Shown here piece by piece: positions 34,816 to 43,291 of a stretch of DNA of 64,000 nt. The translations under genes were made by a program, and so were the position numbers. A model generated the notes under the pieces. The model was not told the origin of the DNA and ran no database searches. It saw only the letters and a program-made list of their open reading frames with translations. The stretch lies in NCBI RefSeq assembly GCF_001905465.1, contig NZ_LISX01000020.1, positions 1 through 64,000 of the forward strand. The letters are read 5' to 3'. Numbering within the stretch: position 1 is the stretch's first letter; each line of letters begins with the position of its first letter. This stretch comes from Kitasatospora sp. CB01950 (lineage in GTDB: Bacteria; Actinomycetota; Actinomycetes; Streptomycetales; Streptomycetaceae).

Positions 34816-36033
34816 ATGTCCACAACGAGCGGCAGCGACAGCAACATCGGCATCGGCATCGGCATCGTCGGAGGCGGCCCGGGCGGCCTGACCCTGGCCA
34901 GGCTGCTCACCCTGCGGGGCATCCCCGCCACGGTCTACGAGCGCGACAACGGGCCGGACGCCAGGACCCAGGGCGGCACCCTCGACCTGCACCTCGACAC
35001 CGGCCAACGCGCCCTGCGCGCCGCCCGGTTGGACGAAGCCTTCGACCGGCACGCCCGCCCCGAGGGCCAGGACATGATCCTGCTCGACGCGACCGGCACC
35101 GTTCACCACCGCGAATACACCCCCGACCCGGCGCCCGGCGATGCCCCGCCGCCCCGGCCCGAGATCGACCGCGCCCACCTGCGCGACCTGCTGCTCGGCT
35201 CCCTGCCGCCCGGCACCGTCCGCTGGGCGCACACCCTGCGCACCGCCGCCCCCGCCTCCGCCCCCGACGGCGGCTGGCAACTGCACTTCACCGACGGCAG
35301 CACCGCCCACCACCGCATCCTGATCGGCGCCGACGGCGCCCGCTCCCGGCTGCGCTCGCTGCTCACCCCCGCCGAACCGCGCCACCTCGGCGTCAACACC
35401 GTCCAGGGCGACATCCCCGCCATCGACCGCACCCACCCCGACCTGGCCGCCGCCGTCGGCCGGGGCAGCTACTGGGCGATCGGCGACGACCGCTCGGTCG
35501 CCGCACAGCGCTGCTCCGACGGCCGGGTCCTGGTCGGCCTGTCCTTCCACGGCCCCGCCGACTGGCCGACCACCTGCGGCATCCCGTTCGACCGCCCCGC
35601 CGAGGCCCGCGCCGCGCTGCTGGAACTCTTCGCCGACTGGACGCCCACCTGCCGCGCGCTGATCGCCGCCTGCGAAGGCGAGTTGACGCCCCGCGCGCTC
35701 ACCGCCCTGCCCGTCGGCCTGCGCTGGCCGCACCGCCCCGGCCTCACCCTGCTCGGCGACGCCGCCCATCTGATGCCGCCCGTCGGCAGCGGCGCCAACG
35801 CGGCGATGCGGGACGCCCTCGAACTCGCCGACGCGCTGGCCGCCGAACCCGCCGACCACGAGCGGGCGTTGCGCGCCTACGAGACCGAGATGTTCGCCCG
35901 CACCGCCGAGGTCGCCGCCGAGTCCGATCGGGTGATGACGCTGATGCACTCGCCCGCCGGAGCGCGAGGCGTGGCCGCCTTCTTCAACGGCGAGGACACG
36001 GTCGTCCACGGCGAGGACGCGGCGGCCGGATAG
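34816..36033 (+). CDS. TetX-like FAD-dependent monooxygenase
   Basis: The 405-residue flavoprotein hydroxylase has the Rossmann motif GIVGGGPGGLTLARLL near residue 17 and a GTLDLH stretch characteristic of TetX-type enzymes. GADGARSRLR follows near residue 170, and GDAAHLMPPVGSGANAAMRDA, the second FAD motif, near residue 315. TetX enzymes inactivate tetracyclines, but many relatives act on other aromatic compounds. The divergent TetR regulator fits an inducible detoxification role. GGGGGA lies before the ATG. Confidence 0.9.
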   Translation: MSTTSGSDSNIGIGIGIVGGGPGGLTLARLLTLRGIPATVYERDNGPDARTQGGTLDLHLDTGQRALRAARLDEAFDRHARPEGQDMILLDATGTVHHREYTPDPAPGDAPPPRPEIDRAHLRDLLLGSLPPGTVRWAHTLRTAAPASAPDGGWQLHFTDGSTAHHRILIGADGARSRLRSLLTPAEPRHLGVNTVQGDIPAIDRTHPDLAAAVGRGSYWAIGDDRSVAAQRCSDGRVLVGLSFHGPADWPTTCGIPFDRPAEARAALLELFADWTPTCRALIAACEGELTPRALTALPVGLRWPHRPGLTLLGDAAHLMPPVGSGANAAMRDALELADALAAEPADHERALRAYETEMFARTAEVAAESDRVMTLMHSPAGARGVAAFFNGEDTVVHGEDAAAG

Positions 36034-36065
36034 GCCGCTTCTTGCAGGGCCGCGCCGCGCGGGCG

Positions 36066-36560
36066 CTACCGGACGAGGAACCAGCTCTGATACGGGTTGG
36101 TCCGATTGCAGCCCTCCTCGTGGAACAGGTACGGGCTGTTGTTGCCGTCGTCCAGGCAGGAGCGGACGGCGAAGTTGAAGAACTGGGTGCCGATCGCGCC
36201 CTGCGTCATCGCCCAGATCTGGTACGGGTCCTGGCTGTTGCAGGACTTCATCTGCACGGTGGAGGAGCTCATCGCGCGGACGCAGCGCCCGCTGTTGGCA
36301 TTGCGGATCTGGACGTTCGGGTAGCCGGTGTCGGGGGCGCCGGAGGCGATCCGCCAGCGGGTGTTGGACGTATTGGCGCCGAGCGTGGTCGAACTCAGCT
36401 CGTAACTGCCGTAGATGCTGGTGAGACGGTGGTCGATGAACCTGCTGCTGCCGATGACGATGTCGTCCATGGTCACCGAGGCGCCGGCCGTGCCGGACCC
36501 GGCGACCAGCGAGAGGAGTGCCGCTGCCGTACCGAGCGCGGCCGCAAGACGGAGCTTCAT
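36066..36560 (-). CDS. Secreted ricin-type beta-trefoil lectin-like protein
   Basis: The 164-residue protein begins with a signal peptide (MKLRLAAALGTAAALLSLVAG, cleavage near GTAGA). It continues with beta-strands and QxW-type signatures (DPYQIW, NPYQSW) and paired Cys (GRCVRA, KSCNS, RSCLDD, EGCNR), as in ricin-B carbohydrate-binding domains. It probably binds a sugar outside the cell. No catalytic domain is attached. GGAGGG precedes the ATG. Confidence 0.75.
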   Translation of the reverse strand: MKLRLAAALGTAAALLSLVAGSGTAGASVTMDDIVIGSSRFIDHRLTSIYGSYELSSTTLGANTSNTRWRIASGAPDTGYPNVQIRNANSGRCVRAMSSSTVQMKSCNSQDPYQIWAMTQGAIGTQFFNFAVRSCLDDGNNSPYLFHEEGCNRTNPYQSWFLVR

Positions 36561-36714
36561 GCGCGGACCCTCCGTGGGGGATGGGGCCTTGGACCTGCCT
36601 CCACGCTAGCGGCGGGCCCCCGGCCCGCGGCAGCGGCGGACGGTGCACGGGCGGAGTGCACGGACGCGGCGGAGCGCCCCTCGGCTTCGTCCACCTGCCT
36701 GAGATGCTGAGGGG

Positions 36715-36909
36715 ATGAGCACACTTTCGAATACGCCGCCGGACGGACTGCCTCGCTACCGCGTCCTGACCGGGCCCGACGACGCGAGCTTCTGCCACCG
36801 GGTCAGCGAGGCGCTCGCGCTGGGATACGAGCTGCACGAGGGGCCCGCCGTGACGTTCAACGGCGAGCGGGTCATCGTGGCGCAGGCGGTGGTGTGGCCG
36901 TCGCGGTGA
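36715..36909 (+). CDS. DUF1737 domain protein
   Basis: The 64-residue protein matches the small DUF1737 family: YRVLTGPDDASFCHRVSEAL, then LGYELHEGPAVTFNGERVIVAQAV. Its function is unknown. A GAGG ribosome site overlaps the start region. It faces the HAD gene on the other strand and its stop borders an 18-bp tandem repeat. Confidence 0.8.
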   Translation: MSTLSNTPPDGLPRYRVLTGPDDASFCHRVSEALALGYELHEGPAVTFNGERVIVAQAVVWPSR

Positions 36910-36910
36910 T

Positions 36911-36979
36911 CAGGGGAGCCGTCGCGTTCAGGGGAGCCGTCGCGTTCAGGGGAGTCGTCGCGTTCAGGGGAGTCGGGGG
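36911..36979. repeat. 18-bp tandem repeat over the 3' end of a HAD gene
   Basis: The unit CAGGGGAGCCGTCGCGTT (with T for C at one position in some copies) is repeated three full times and continues partly. On the minus strand it reads as repeated copies of the HAD gene's last codons and stop (RLP-stop, then TRRLP-stop twice). Confidence 0.85.
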
Positions 36980-37659
36980 AGCAGGGACAGCACGTCGGAC
37001 AGCGAGGGGAGGGACGGGCCGGACCAGTCGTCCTCGCGGGAGTGGGCCTCGTTGTCGGCCCAGTCGGCGGCCCTGAGCATGAAGGCCCGCATGCCGCAGG
37101 CGGTTGCGCCGGTGAGTTCGTGGCCGCCGCCGTCGCCGACGTAGACGCAGTCCTGCGGGGCGACGCCGAGGCGACGGGCGATCAGGTGGAAGAGCTCCGG
37201 ATCGGGCTTGCGCCGGCCCTCCTCGCAGGAGAGCACCCGGGCGTCGACCAGCTCGGCGAGCGGAAGCTGCGACCAGCTCTCGGCGAGCTCGGCGGTGCAG
37301 TCGCTGAGCACCCCCAGGCGCAGCCCGCGGGCGCGCAGCTCGGAGAGGGTCGGGACGGCGTCGGCGCGCAGCGCGAACAGTTCTCGCTGCGCCGCCAGCC
37401 GTGCGGCGCAGGCCGCGGCGAGGGCCTCGTCACCGGGGTCGAGGCCGTTGCGGCGGGCGAGCGTGCGGAAGGCGGCCGCCAGGTCGCCCAGCCTGCCGGT
37501 CGCCCGCTCCGGGAACGAGGAGTCCAGGGCCGCGCGCCAGACGCCGGCCGGCAGGCCGAGCGGGGCGGCGCTCCGCGCGGCGTGGTCGTCCCAGACGCCG
37601 GCGGGTGTACTCGGGGTGAGAGTTCCGAAGAAGTCGAAGACGACAGCGGTGACGGCCAT
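36964..37659 (-). CDS. HAD family hydrolase
   Basis: The 231-residue HAD-superfamily phosphatase has motif I as FDFFGTLTPST (nucleophile Asp9), motif II in VLSDCT, the motif III lysine in GRRKPDPELF, and motif IV in VYVGDGGGHEL. It probably dephosphorylates a small metabolite. It starts 10 bases after the serine hydrolase gene on the same strand, forming an operon. Confidence 0.92.
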   Translation of the reverse strand: MAVTAVVFDFFGTLTPSTPAGVWDDHAARSAAPLGLPAGVWRAALDSSFPERATGRLGDLAAAFRTLARRNGLDPGDEALAAACAARLAAQRELFALRADAVPTLSELRARGLRLGVLSDCTAELAESWSQLPLAELVDARVLSCEEGRRKPDPELFHLIARRLGVAPQDCVYVGDGGGHELTGATACGMRAFMLRAADWADNEAHSREDDWSGPSLPSLSDVLSLLPRLP

Positions 37660-37669
37660 GATCGAGACC

Positions 37670-38986
37670 TTAGCCGCGCAGCAGCCGGCAGGGGTGGAGG
37701 AGGTACGGGCCGAGCAGGCCCTCGCGGTCGCCGTCCTTGAAGGCGCCGGCCCGGCCGGTCAGCGCGTCCCCGTCGGCGTGGAGCTCCAGGCCGAACGAGG
37801 GGCTGTTCAACCGGGCGTCGGCGGTCGGGAGTTGGAGGTCGGCGACGAGGCGGACGTCCCAGCGGCGGGAGGCGGTCGCCGGGACGGTGGCCAGCGGGAG
37901 ATCGGCGAGGTGGACGACGACCCGACGGTCGGCCAGGACGTCCAGGCGCAGCGGGATCCCGCCGTCCGGGGACTCGATCAGGCCCGCCCAGCTGCCGGGG
38001 GCGAGGGCGAACGCGCGGGTCGGGTCGCTGTCCGGCGCGAGGTGGCCGGGGTCGAACTCGGGGGCCAGGGTGTCCATCAGGTGGAGGACCACGGCGTTGC
38101 GGGCCGACTTGTCGGTGCAGTTGGCGAGGACGGCGAGCGAGAGTTCGCGCTCGGGCAGGTCGATCATCATGGTGCCGACGCCGCCCATGCCGCCGCCGTG
38201 GCTGACGATCGACGAGCCGTCGCCGCGCTGGACGACCCGGCCGAAGCCGTACCCGAGACGGTCGTTGATGGCCGGGCCGTCGAGGACGGCCGCCGCCGTG
38301 GCCGGGTGGAGCAGGCCCGCCGAGCGGCGCGCGAACAGCGCGATGTCCGTTGCGCTGGCCCAACCCGCCCCGGCGGACGGGTGGCTGTCGTAGCAGGTCG
38401 GGTAGACGCGGCCGTCCGGGGTGTAGCGGCTCGCGGCGGGCGCGGGGCCGGCGTAGGTCGGGCCGAGGTCGAAGGAGGTCAGGCCGAGCGGCCGGGCGAC
38501 CTGCTCGTGCAGGAAGGTGCGCAGCGGCTGCCCGGTGGCCTGTTCGAGGAGCCGGCCGAGTTCCCGGTAGCCGTGGTTCGAGTACTCGAACTCGCCGCCC
38601 GGAGCCTGGAGTTGGCGGCGGTAGGCGGAGAAGTCGATCGGGGAATCGGCGTCGTAGTGGAAGTCGTAGTACGACGGGAACCCGCCCCGGTGCTGCATCA
38701 GCTGACGCGGCGTGGGCGGCCACGGGTCGCCGCCGGGTACGGGCGCGTCCAGGTCGAGCAGCTTGCGGTCGGCCGCGAGGCAGACGGCCGTCGCGGTGAA
38801 CGCCTTGGTGATCGAGGCGAGACCGTAGACGGTCTCCGGGGTCGCGGCGCGGTTCGCCGCGACGTCCGCCAGCCCGTAGGCCCGCGCGAACACCACCTCG
38901 TCGCCCTGCACCACGGCCACGCTCACCGACGGGCACGCGTGCTCCGTCAGCGCCCGCTCGCAGAACTCGTCCAGTCCGTCCAGCAT
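37670..38986 (-). CDS. Serine hydrolase (beta-lactamase/class C-like)
   Basis: The 438-residue protein carries the SxxK motif in ASITKAF near residue 58, the Tyr-x-Asn motif in EYSNHGYRELG near residue 135, and a late HGGGMGG motif. These are the marks of the beta-lactamase/D-aminopeptidase/esterase EstB family. No signal peptide is seen, so it is likely cytoplasmic and an esterase or peptidase rather than a resistance enzyme. GGGAGGG lies 8 bases before the ATG at 38986. It is cotranscribed with the HAD gene. Confidence 0.9.
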   Translation of the reverse strand: MLDGLDEFCERALTEHACPSVSVAVVQGDEVVFARAYGLADVAANRAATPETVYGLASITKAFTATAVCLAADRKLLDLDAPVPGGDPWPPTPRQLMQHRGGFPSYYDFHYDADSPIDFSAYRRQLQAPGGEFEYSNHGYRELGRLLEQATGQPLRTFLHEQVARPLGLTSFDLGPTYAGPAPAASRYTPDGRVYPTCYDSHPSAGAGWASATDIALFARRSAGLLHPATAAAVLDGPAINDRLGYGFGRVVQRGDGSSIVSHGGGMGGVGTMMIDLPERELSLAVLANCTDKSARNAVVLHLMDTLAPEFDPGHLAPDSDPTRAFALAPGSWAGLIESPDGGIPLRLDVLADRRVVVHLADLPLATVPATASRRWDVRLVADLQLPTADARLNSPSFGLELHADGDALTGRAGAFKDGDREGLLGPYLLHPCRLLRG

Positions 38987-39146
38987 GCTCGTGCCCTCCC
39001 CGTGCAGCAAGATCCGTTCCGGGACGGATGGTATCCGCCCGCGAACGGCCTTGCCAGGTCGGGGTGTTCGGAGTGATCCAGGGAACTGCGGTGGCGGGCA
39101 TGAAAGCGGCCGGCCGGCCGACAGGCACCCGGAGAGCGGCCGGCCG

Positions 39147-40433
39147 TCAGGGCGGGGTGGTGGCGCGGAGGGCCACTTCCAGTTCCAGGCGGGTGTTGGG
39201 GGAGGCCAGTGACGGGCCGAAGAGGCGGTGGACGCGGTGCAGGCGCTGGCGGGCGGTCTGGGGGTGGATGCCCAGGCGGGCGGCGACCTGGGGCGCGGTG
39301 CCGCGGCCGGTCTGGAGCCAGGCGAGGAGGGTGGCGGCCAGGCGGTCGCGCTGTTTGGGGGTGAGCGGCGCGAGCGGGGCGAGGCGGCGTTCGGCGATCA
39401 GCCGGACCAGGGACGGATCGGTGAGCAGCAGCAGATCGGTGAGGTGGTCGCGGCAGTCGACCGGCTGGTCCGGGGCCTTCGGGAGCGAGGCGCGGAGCAG
39501 ACGTGCCCAGCGCAGCGACTGCGCGGCGAGCGCCGGCGGGACGGCCGGGCCGATCACCGCGCCGCGCCCCTGGAGGGCGCCGGCGACCCGCGGGTCGGCG
39601 AGCGTGGTCGCCGGATCGGGCAGCAGGAGGTGGGGCTGTGGGCTCTCCAGGTCGGCCAGGACGTGGTCGGGAAGTCGACCGTCGCCCGGTGGGCGGGAAC
39701 CGAACGAGGCGATGCGGGCCAGTGGTTGACGGGCCGTCGGCAGGGGTGCGGGCGTGCGCGGGTCGAGCGAGACGGCGGCGAGCAGGGCGGGCAGTGGCCA
39801 GTCCGCGGACTGCGCGGCGTCGGCGAGGTCGGCGGCGTCCGGTCCGGTGGCAGTCGATCCGGTGCCGGCCGGTCCGGTGCGGGTCGGCCCAGTGCCGTCC
39901 GGTCCGGTGTGCGGTGCGTCCGACAGCAGGAGGGCGAGCAGCCGGTGCCGGGCCCGGGCGAGAGTGCCCGCCCGGTCGGTGCGGGCGTCGAGGTAGCCCC
40001 GGACGGCGGCGGCCGTGACCTCGTCGATGTGCGTGAACACCGCCTCGGCGAGCGTGACCAGCCGTTCGGGCCCGAGGCCGAGACGGCGGGCCACCCGGGA
40101 GTAGCGGCGCCAGATGATCCGGGCGCCGAGTCGGAACGCCGCCTGCAGGGCGTCCAGGCTGCGGCCCTCGGCGAACTCGGCGCGGCCGAGCGCCCGGTAG
40201 ATCCGCAGCTGTCGCGGGGTGGGCGCGGGCAGGCCGGCGAGCCGGTCGACGAACTCGGCGAGCGCGGTCTCCAGACCCTGCTGGATTCCGGTGCCGAATT
40301 GGCCGGAGATGGGGCGGGCGAATTCCGGGAGGGAGCATCTGATCTCGCGGATGATCTCGGCGGCCAAGGATTGCTGCTCCGCCCCGAGTTCGGCCGACAA
40401 TTCGCGCGGAAGTCCATCCCACGGCCCAGCCAA
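39147..40433 (-). CDS. PucR-type helix-turn-helix transcriptional regulator
   Basis: The 428-residue regulator has its DNA-binding HTH at the C-terminus: LLAWLQTGRGTAPQVAARLG then IHPQTARQRLHRVHRLFG. Its N-terminal all-helical domain resembles those of CdaR/PucR relatives. The start is assigned to TTG at 40433 because GGAGG (40441-40445) lies 7 bases upstream; no ATG or GTG fits. The Pro/Thr/Gly repeat region near residue 185 (GPDGTGPTRTGPAGTGSTAT) is a low-complexity insertion. Target genes are unknown. Confidence 0.82.
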   Translation of the reverse strand: MAGPWDGLPRELSAELGAEQQSLAAEIIREIRCSLPEFARPISGQFGTGIQQGLETALAEFVDRLAGLPAPTPRQLRIYRALGRAEFAEGRSLDALQAAFRLGARIIWRRYSRVARRLGLGPERLVTLAEAVFTHIDEVTAAAVRGYLDARTDRAGTLARARHRLLALLLSDAPHTGPDGTGPTRTGPAGTGSTATGPDAADLADAAQSADWPLPALLAAVSLDPRTPAPLPTARQPLARIASFGSRPPGDGRLPDHVLADLESPQPHLLLPDPATTLADPRVAGALQGRGAVIGPAVPPALAAQSLRWARLLRASLPKAPDQPVDCRDHLTDLLLLTDPSLVRLIAERRLAPLAPLTPKQRDRLAATLLAWLQTGRGTAPQVAARLGIHPQTARQRLHRVHRLFGPSLASPNTRLELEVALRATTPP

Positions 40434-40705
40434 TTCCGATCCTCCAGGTAGCGATAATCCGTTCCACCGGCCTCCGGCGACAGGGGGAGTATGCGGCGGA
40501 CCATCCGGCCGGTCAATAGGGCCGACGCAGGCAGGCGGACCCCGGAGGGGAGTTCGGGTGGGAAGGGCGGGGATTTCCCGGCACTCGCCGAAGGGTTTTC
40601 CATCGGCCCGGGTCGGAGCAATTGACGGCCCGTCAGCTCGGGCGGGACGGAAGAGCGAGGAATTCGGGGCCGGAAGGCACATGAATTGCAGGGAGAGCAG
40701 AGGTT
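40434..40705. other. Gap between MFS and PucR-type genes
   Basis: The 272-base gap has lower GC content than neighbours and presumably holds the promoter of the minus-strand regulator. No palindrome or hairpin stands out. Confidence 0.4.
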
Positions 40706-41878
40706 TCAGGCCGGTGCTTCGCTTCGGGCGCGCAGCCCGGGGGCGAGGAGCAGCGTGACGGCGAGGGAGGCGGCGGCCAGTGCGGCGATCGCGGTCGCGG
40801 GGGAGGTCCGTTCGGCCAGGGCGCCGGCGAGGGCGGCGCCGACGCCCTGCATGGCGAGCATGCCGGAGCCGTGCAACCCGAAGGCGTGGCCGCCGAGTTC
40901 GGCCGGGGTCAGCTCCAGCAGGCGGTCCTGGAAGATCAGCCCGGTCGAGTAGCCGAGGGTGGCGACGGCGACGGCCGCGAGCAGCACCGGCAGCGCGGGG
41001 TGCAGGGCGAACAGCAGGAAGGGCGCGGCGAGCAGCAGGCACAGCGGGACACCGAGGCGGGCCCGCCACGTCCGGGGGAGGAGACGGCCGACGGCGACGT
41101 CCCCGGCCAGCATGCCGACCACGCCCGCGGCGAACAGCAGTCCGGCGTCCTTCGGCGCGTAGGGGACGTAGAGCGACTCGCAGCCGACGACCAGGCCGTT
41201 GGGCACCCAGAGCGCCAGGTAGACGGACCGCCGGGGGCGCGAGGACCACAGCCGCGCGTTGGTCTGCCAGGTCTCCGCGACCGAGGCGCGACCCGTCAGC
41301 CTCGGCGGCCGGGCGGTGAGGCCGAAGCGGGCGACGGCCGCGGCGAGCAGGTACAGGCCGGCGCCGACCACCAGGACGCCGCGCGGCGACAGCGCCGTCA
41401 GCAGTGCGCCGCCGAGCGCGAAGCCGCCGATCTGGACGGCGCCCGAGGAGACGTTCAGCAGCGAGCGGCCCAGCAGGTAACCCTCGCGCGCCAGCACCTC
41501 GTTGAGCAGCCCCGCACGGACCCCGCCGCCCAGCGAGGCCACCACGCCGAGACCCAGCACCACCGCGAAGGCCGACCACACCGGCAGCCCGGGCACCGCC
41601 TGGACGGCCGTGCCGAGCCCGAAGAGCAGCGCGATCCCGCTCAACACGGCCCGCGGCGGGACCCGGTCCGCGGCCGCGAGCAGCGTGGCGGCGCCGACCA
41701 GCTGGGCGAGCGCCGGGCCGAACATGGCGAGCGCGGCCAGCAGCGGGGAGCCGGTCGCCGTGAACACCAGCGTGCCCAGCGCCAGGCCGCTCACCGTCTG
41801 GGCCGCCACCTGGGCGGCCGAGGTCAGGAAGAGGGGCGTGAACTCCGGTGTCCGGAACAGGTCTTGATACGTCCGCAT
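40706..41878 (-). CDS. MFS transporter
   Basis: The 390-residue transporter has about 11-12 hydrophobic helices. The N-terminal motif FTPLFLTSAAQVAAQTVSG and a conserved central WxTNARLWSSRPRR loop resemble the macrolide-efflux/MdtH-like group in Streptomyces. It is divergent from an ArsR-type regulator 58 bases away, and that regulator's operator sits between them. It is likely a substrate-induced exporter. Confidence 0.88.
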   Translation of the reverse strand: MRTYQDLFRTPEFTPLFLTSAAQVAAQTVSGLALGTLVFTATGSPLLAALAMFGPALAQLVGAATLLAAADRVPPRAVLSGIALLFGLGTAVQAVPGLPVWSAFAVVLGLGVVASLGGGVRAGLLNEVLAREGYLLGRSLLNVSSGAVQIGGFALGGALLTALSPRGVLVVGAGLYLLAAAVARFGLTARPPRLTGRASVAETWQTNARLWSSRPRRSVYLALWVPNGLVVGCESLYVPYAPKDAGLLFAAGVVGMLAGDVAVGRLLPRTWRARLGVPLCLLLAAPFLLFALHPALPVLLAAVAVATLGYSTGLIFQDRLLELTPAELGGHAFGLHGSGMLAMQGVGAALAGALAERTSPATAIAALAAASLAVTLLLAPGLRARSEAPA

Positions 41879-41915
41879 GGCCGGAGTCTCGGCCGCCCCC
41901 GCGACGCGCTGTTAA

Positions 41916-41937
41916 TGTTTCGCGGGGAGGCGAAACA
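41916..41937. promoter_or_regulatory. Operator enclosing the ribosome site of the ArsR-type gene
   Basis: TGTTTCGC and GCGAAACA are perfect 8-base arms around GGGGAG. The spacer plus first arm base forms the ribosome binding site GGGGAGG, and the second arm ends on the A of the ATG at 41937. Protein binding or the RNA hairpin would both hide the start. Confidence 0.7.
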
Positions 41938-42944
41938 TGGGCTGGTGGCAGGTCGGCGCCGACACGCTCGCCGGCAGCCGGTTCGTCGTCTCCCCGCTGG
42001 CGGAGACCCTCGCCGCACTGAAACTGCTGCACCGGGCCGTCGGCGGAAACCCGGCCGAACGCCGCTGGCTCGACGTCCATCTGCCCGCGTACCGGTGGCA
42101 GTTGGCGGCGGACCCGGTGACCGCCCCACTGGTGCGCACCGCGATCGGCGGGTCGTGGAACGCCACCTTCGTCACGCCCACGCCCACGCCCAGGTCCGCG
42201 CCGGCCGCACCGGTCGCGGAGGCCGAGTTCGCCGAGGAGCTGGCGCACATCCGCAGCACGTCGGCCCGGACGGCGCGGGAGGACCTGGCGGAGGCCTGCG
42301 GCGGGCCGCTGCCGGACGTGCTGCGCCGCGACGACCTGCCCGCCCGGACGGCCGACCTGCTGGAGTGGACCTGGACGACGGCGGTGCTCCCGTCCTGGCC
42401 GCAGCGCCGGCGTACCGTCGAGGCCGACATCGTCGCCCGCACGGCGCAGCTGGGCCGGGGCGGGTGGGCCGCGGCGCTGGCCGACCTGCGGCCCGGGATG
42501 CGCTGGCTCGGCGGGAGCCGCCTGCAGATCAGCGCGCACGACCACCCGCCGAGGGAACTCGCCGGTGCGCAGCTGATGTTCGTCCCCGTGACGCCCCGGC
42601 AGAGCTGGGTCTGCTGGGACACCTCGGCCGTCCGGGCCGGCCGGTACGCGGTGGTGTACCCGTGCTCGGGCGTGCTGGCCGAGGCCGGCCGGGCGCGCGC
42701 CCCCGAGGCGCTGGGCCGGCTGCTCGGCCCGGCCCGGGCGGACGTGCTGGCGCTGCTCGGCGCCCCGAAGACCACCACCCAGCTGGTGGCGCTGACCGGG
42801 CAGGGCCTGGGCTCGGTGGGCCGGCACCTGAAGGTGCTGTTCGACGCCCGGCTGGTGCAGCGCCGCCGCACCGGACGGTCGGTGCTGTACTTCCGTACCG
42901 AGGCGGGCGAGGTCCTGCTGCGGGCGCAGTCCGAGAAGGATTGA
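41937..42944 (+). CDS. ArsR-type winged-helix transcriptional regulator
   Basis: The 335-residue protein has a long N-terminal alpha-helical domain of unknown role. At the C-terminus is an ArsR-like winged helix: ADVLALLGAPKTTTQLVALTG, then GSVGRHLKVLFDARLVQRRR and SVLYFRT. This layout is common beside MFS genes in actinomycetes. It starts inside a perfect palindrome, suggesting tight autoregulation, and is divergent from the MFS gene. Confidence 0.88.
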   Translation: MGWWQVGADTLAGSRFVVSPLAETLAALKLLHRAVGGNPAERRWLDVHLPAYRWQLAADPVTAPLVRTAIGGSWNATFVTPTPTPRSAPAAPVAEAEFAEELAHIRSTSARTAREDLAEACGGPLPDVLRRDDLPARTADLLEWTWTTAVLPSWPQRRRTVEADIVARTAQLGRGGWAAALADLRPGMRWLGGSRLQISAHDHPPRELAGAQLMFVPVTPRQSWVCWDTSAVRAGRYAVVYPCSGVLAEAGRARAPEALGRLLGPARADVLALLGAPKTTTQLVALTGQGLGSVGRHLKVLFDARLVQRRRTGRSVLYFRTEAGEVLLRAQSEKD

Positions 42945-42958
42945 CGGGGCGTCAATCC
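42938..42958 (+). terminator. Small hairpin overlapping the stop of the ArsR-type gene
   Basis: GGATTGACG and CGTCAATCC form a perfect 9-base stem with a 3-base loop that includes the stop codon. A terminator role is plausible but unproven. Confidence 0.5.
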
Positions 42959-43291
42959 GGCCGTCGGGTGGCGGATGTGACGCGCGGGGCGGGTGGTTCG
43001 CGGTCAACCTGAGTTGCCGCGAGGTCATCCGGATGGCAAACAGCGCGGAGTCGATCCCAATCCTTCCGGGGGCAATGTTCACCTGATCGGGTGCACCGTG
43101 CGCCGTGGGGGCGGTGCGGGGAGTGGCGAAGATCTACTGTTCGGGAGGCGGTGGGCGGCACGGTGACGCCGGTGACCCGAAGTCCCTCCGATCCCCTCGG
43201 CCATCCCCCTTGACTCTTTTCCAAGACCCCAACACACCCACGGATCTGACGAGTCGTCATGTCCGTGCGAGACGAAGGAGAGCCCGGCCCA
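42959..43291 (+). promoter_or_regulatory. Upstream region of the encapsulin gene
   Basis: This 333-base gene-free stretch precedes the shell gene. It includes TTGACT at 43210-43215 in a less GC-rich context, without a clear -10 partner at standard spacing. An in-frame ATG at 43259 exists but lacks a ribosome site; AAGGAG at 43275-43280 supports the ATG at 43292. Confidence 0.4.

Noticed and set aside
39147..43082. One 1311-residue protein covering the PucR-type gene, the MFS gene and beyond
   Set aside because: Only the last 428 codons are protein-like. A TTG with GGAGG at the right distance marks the true start; the rest is antisense or out of frame to other genes.
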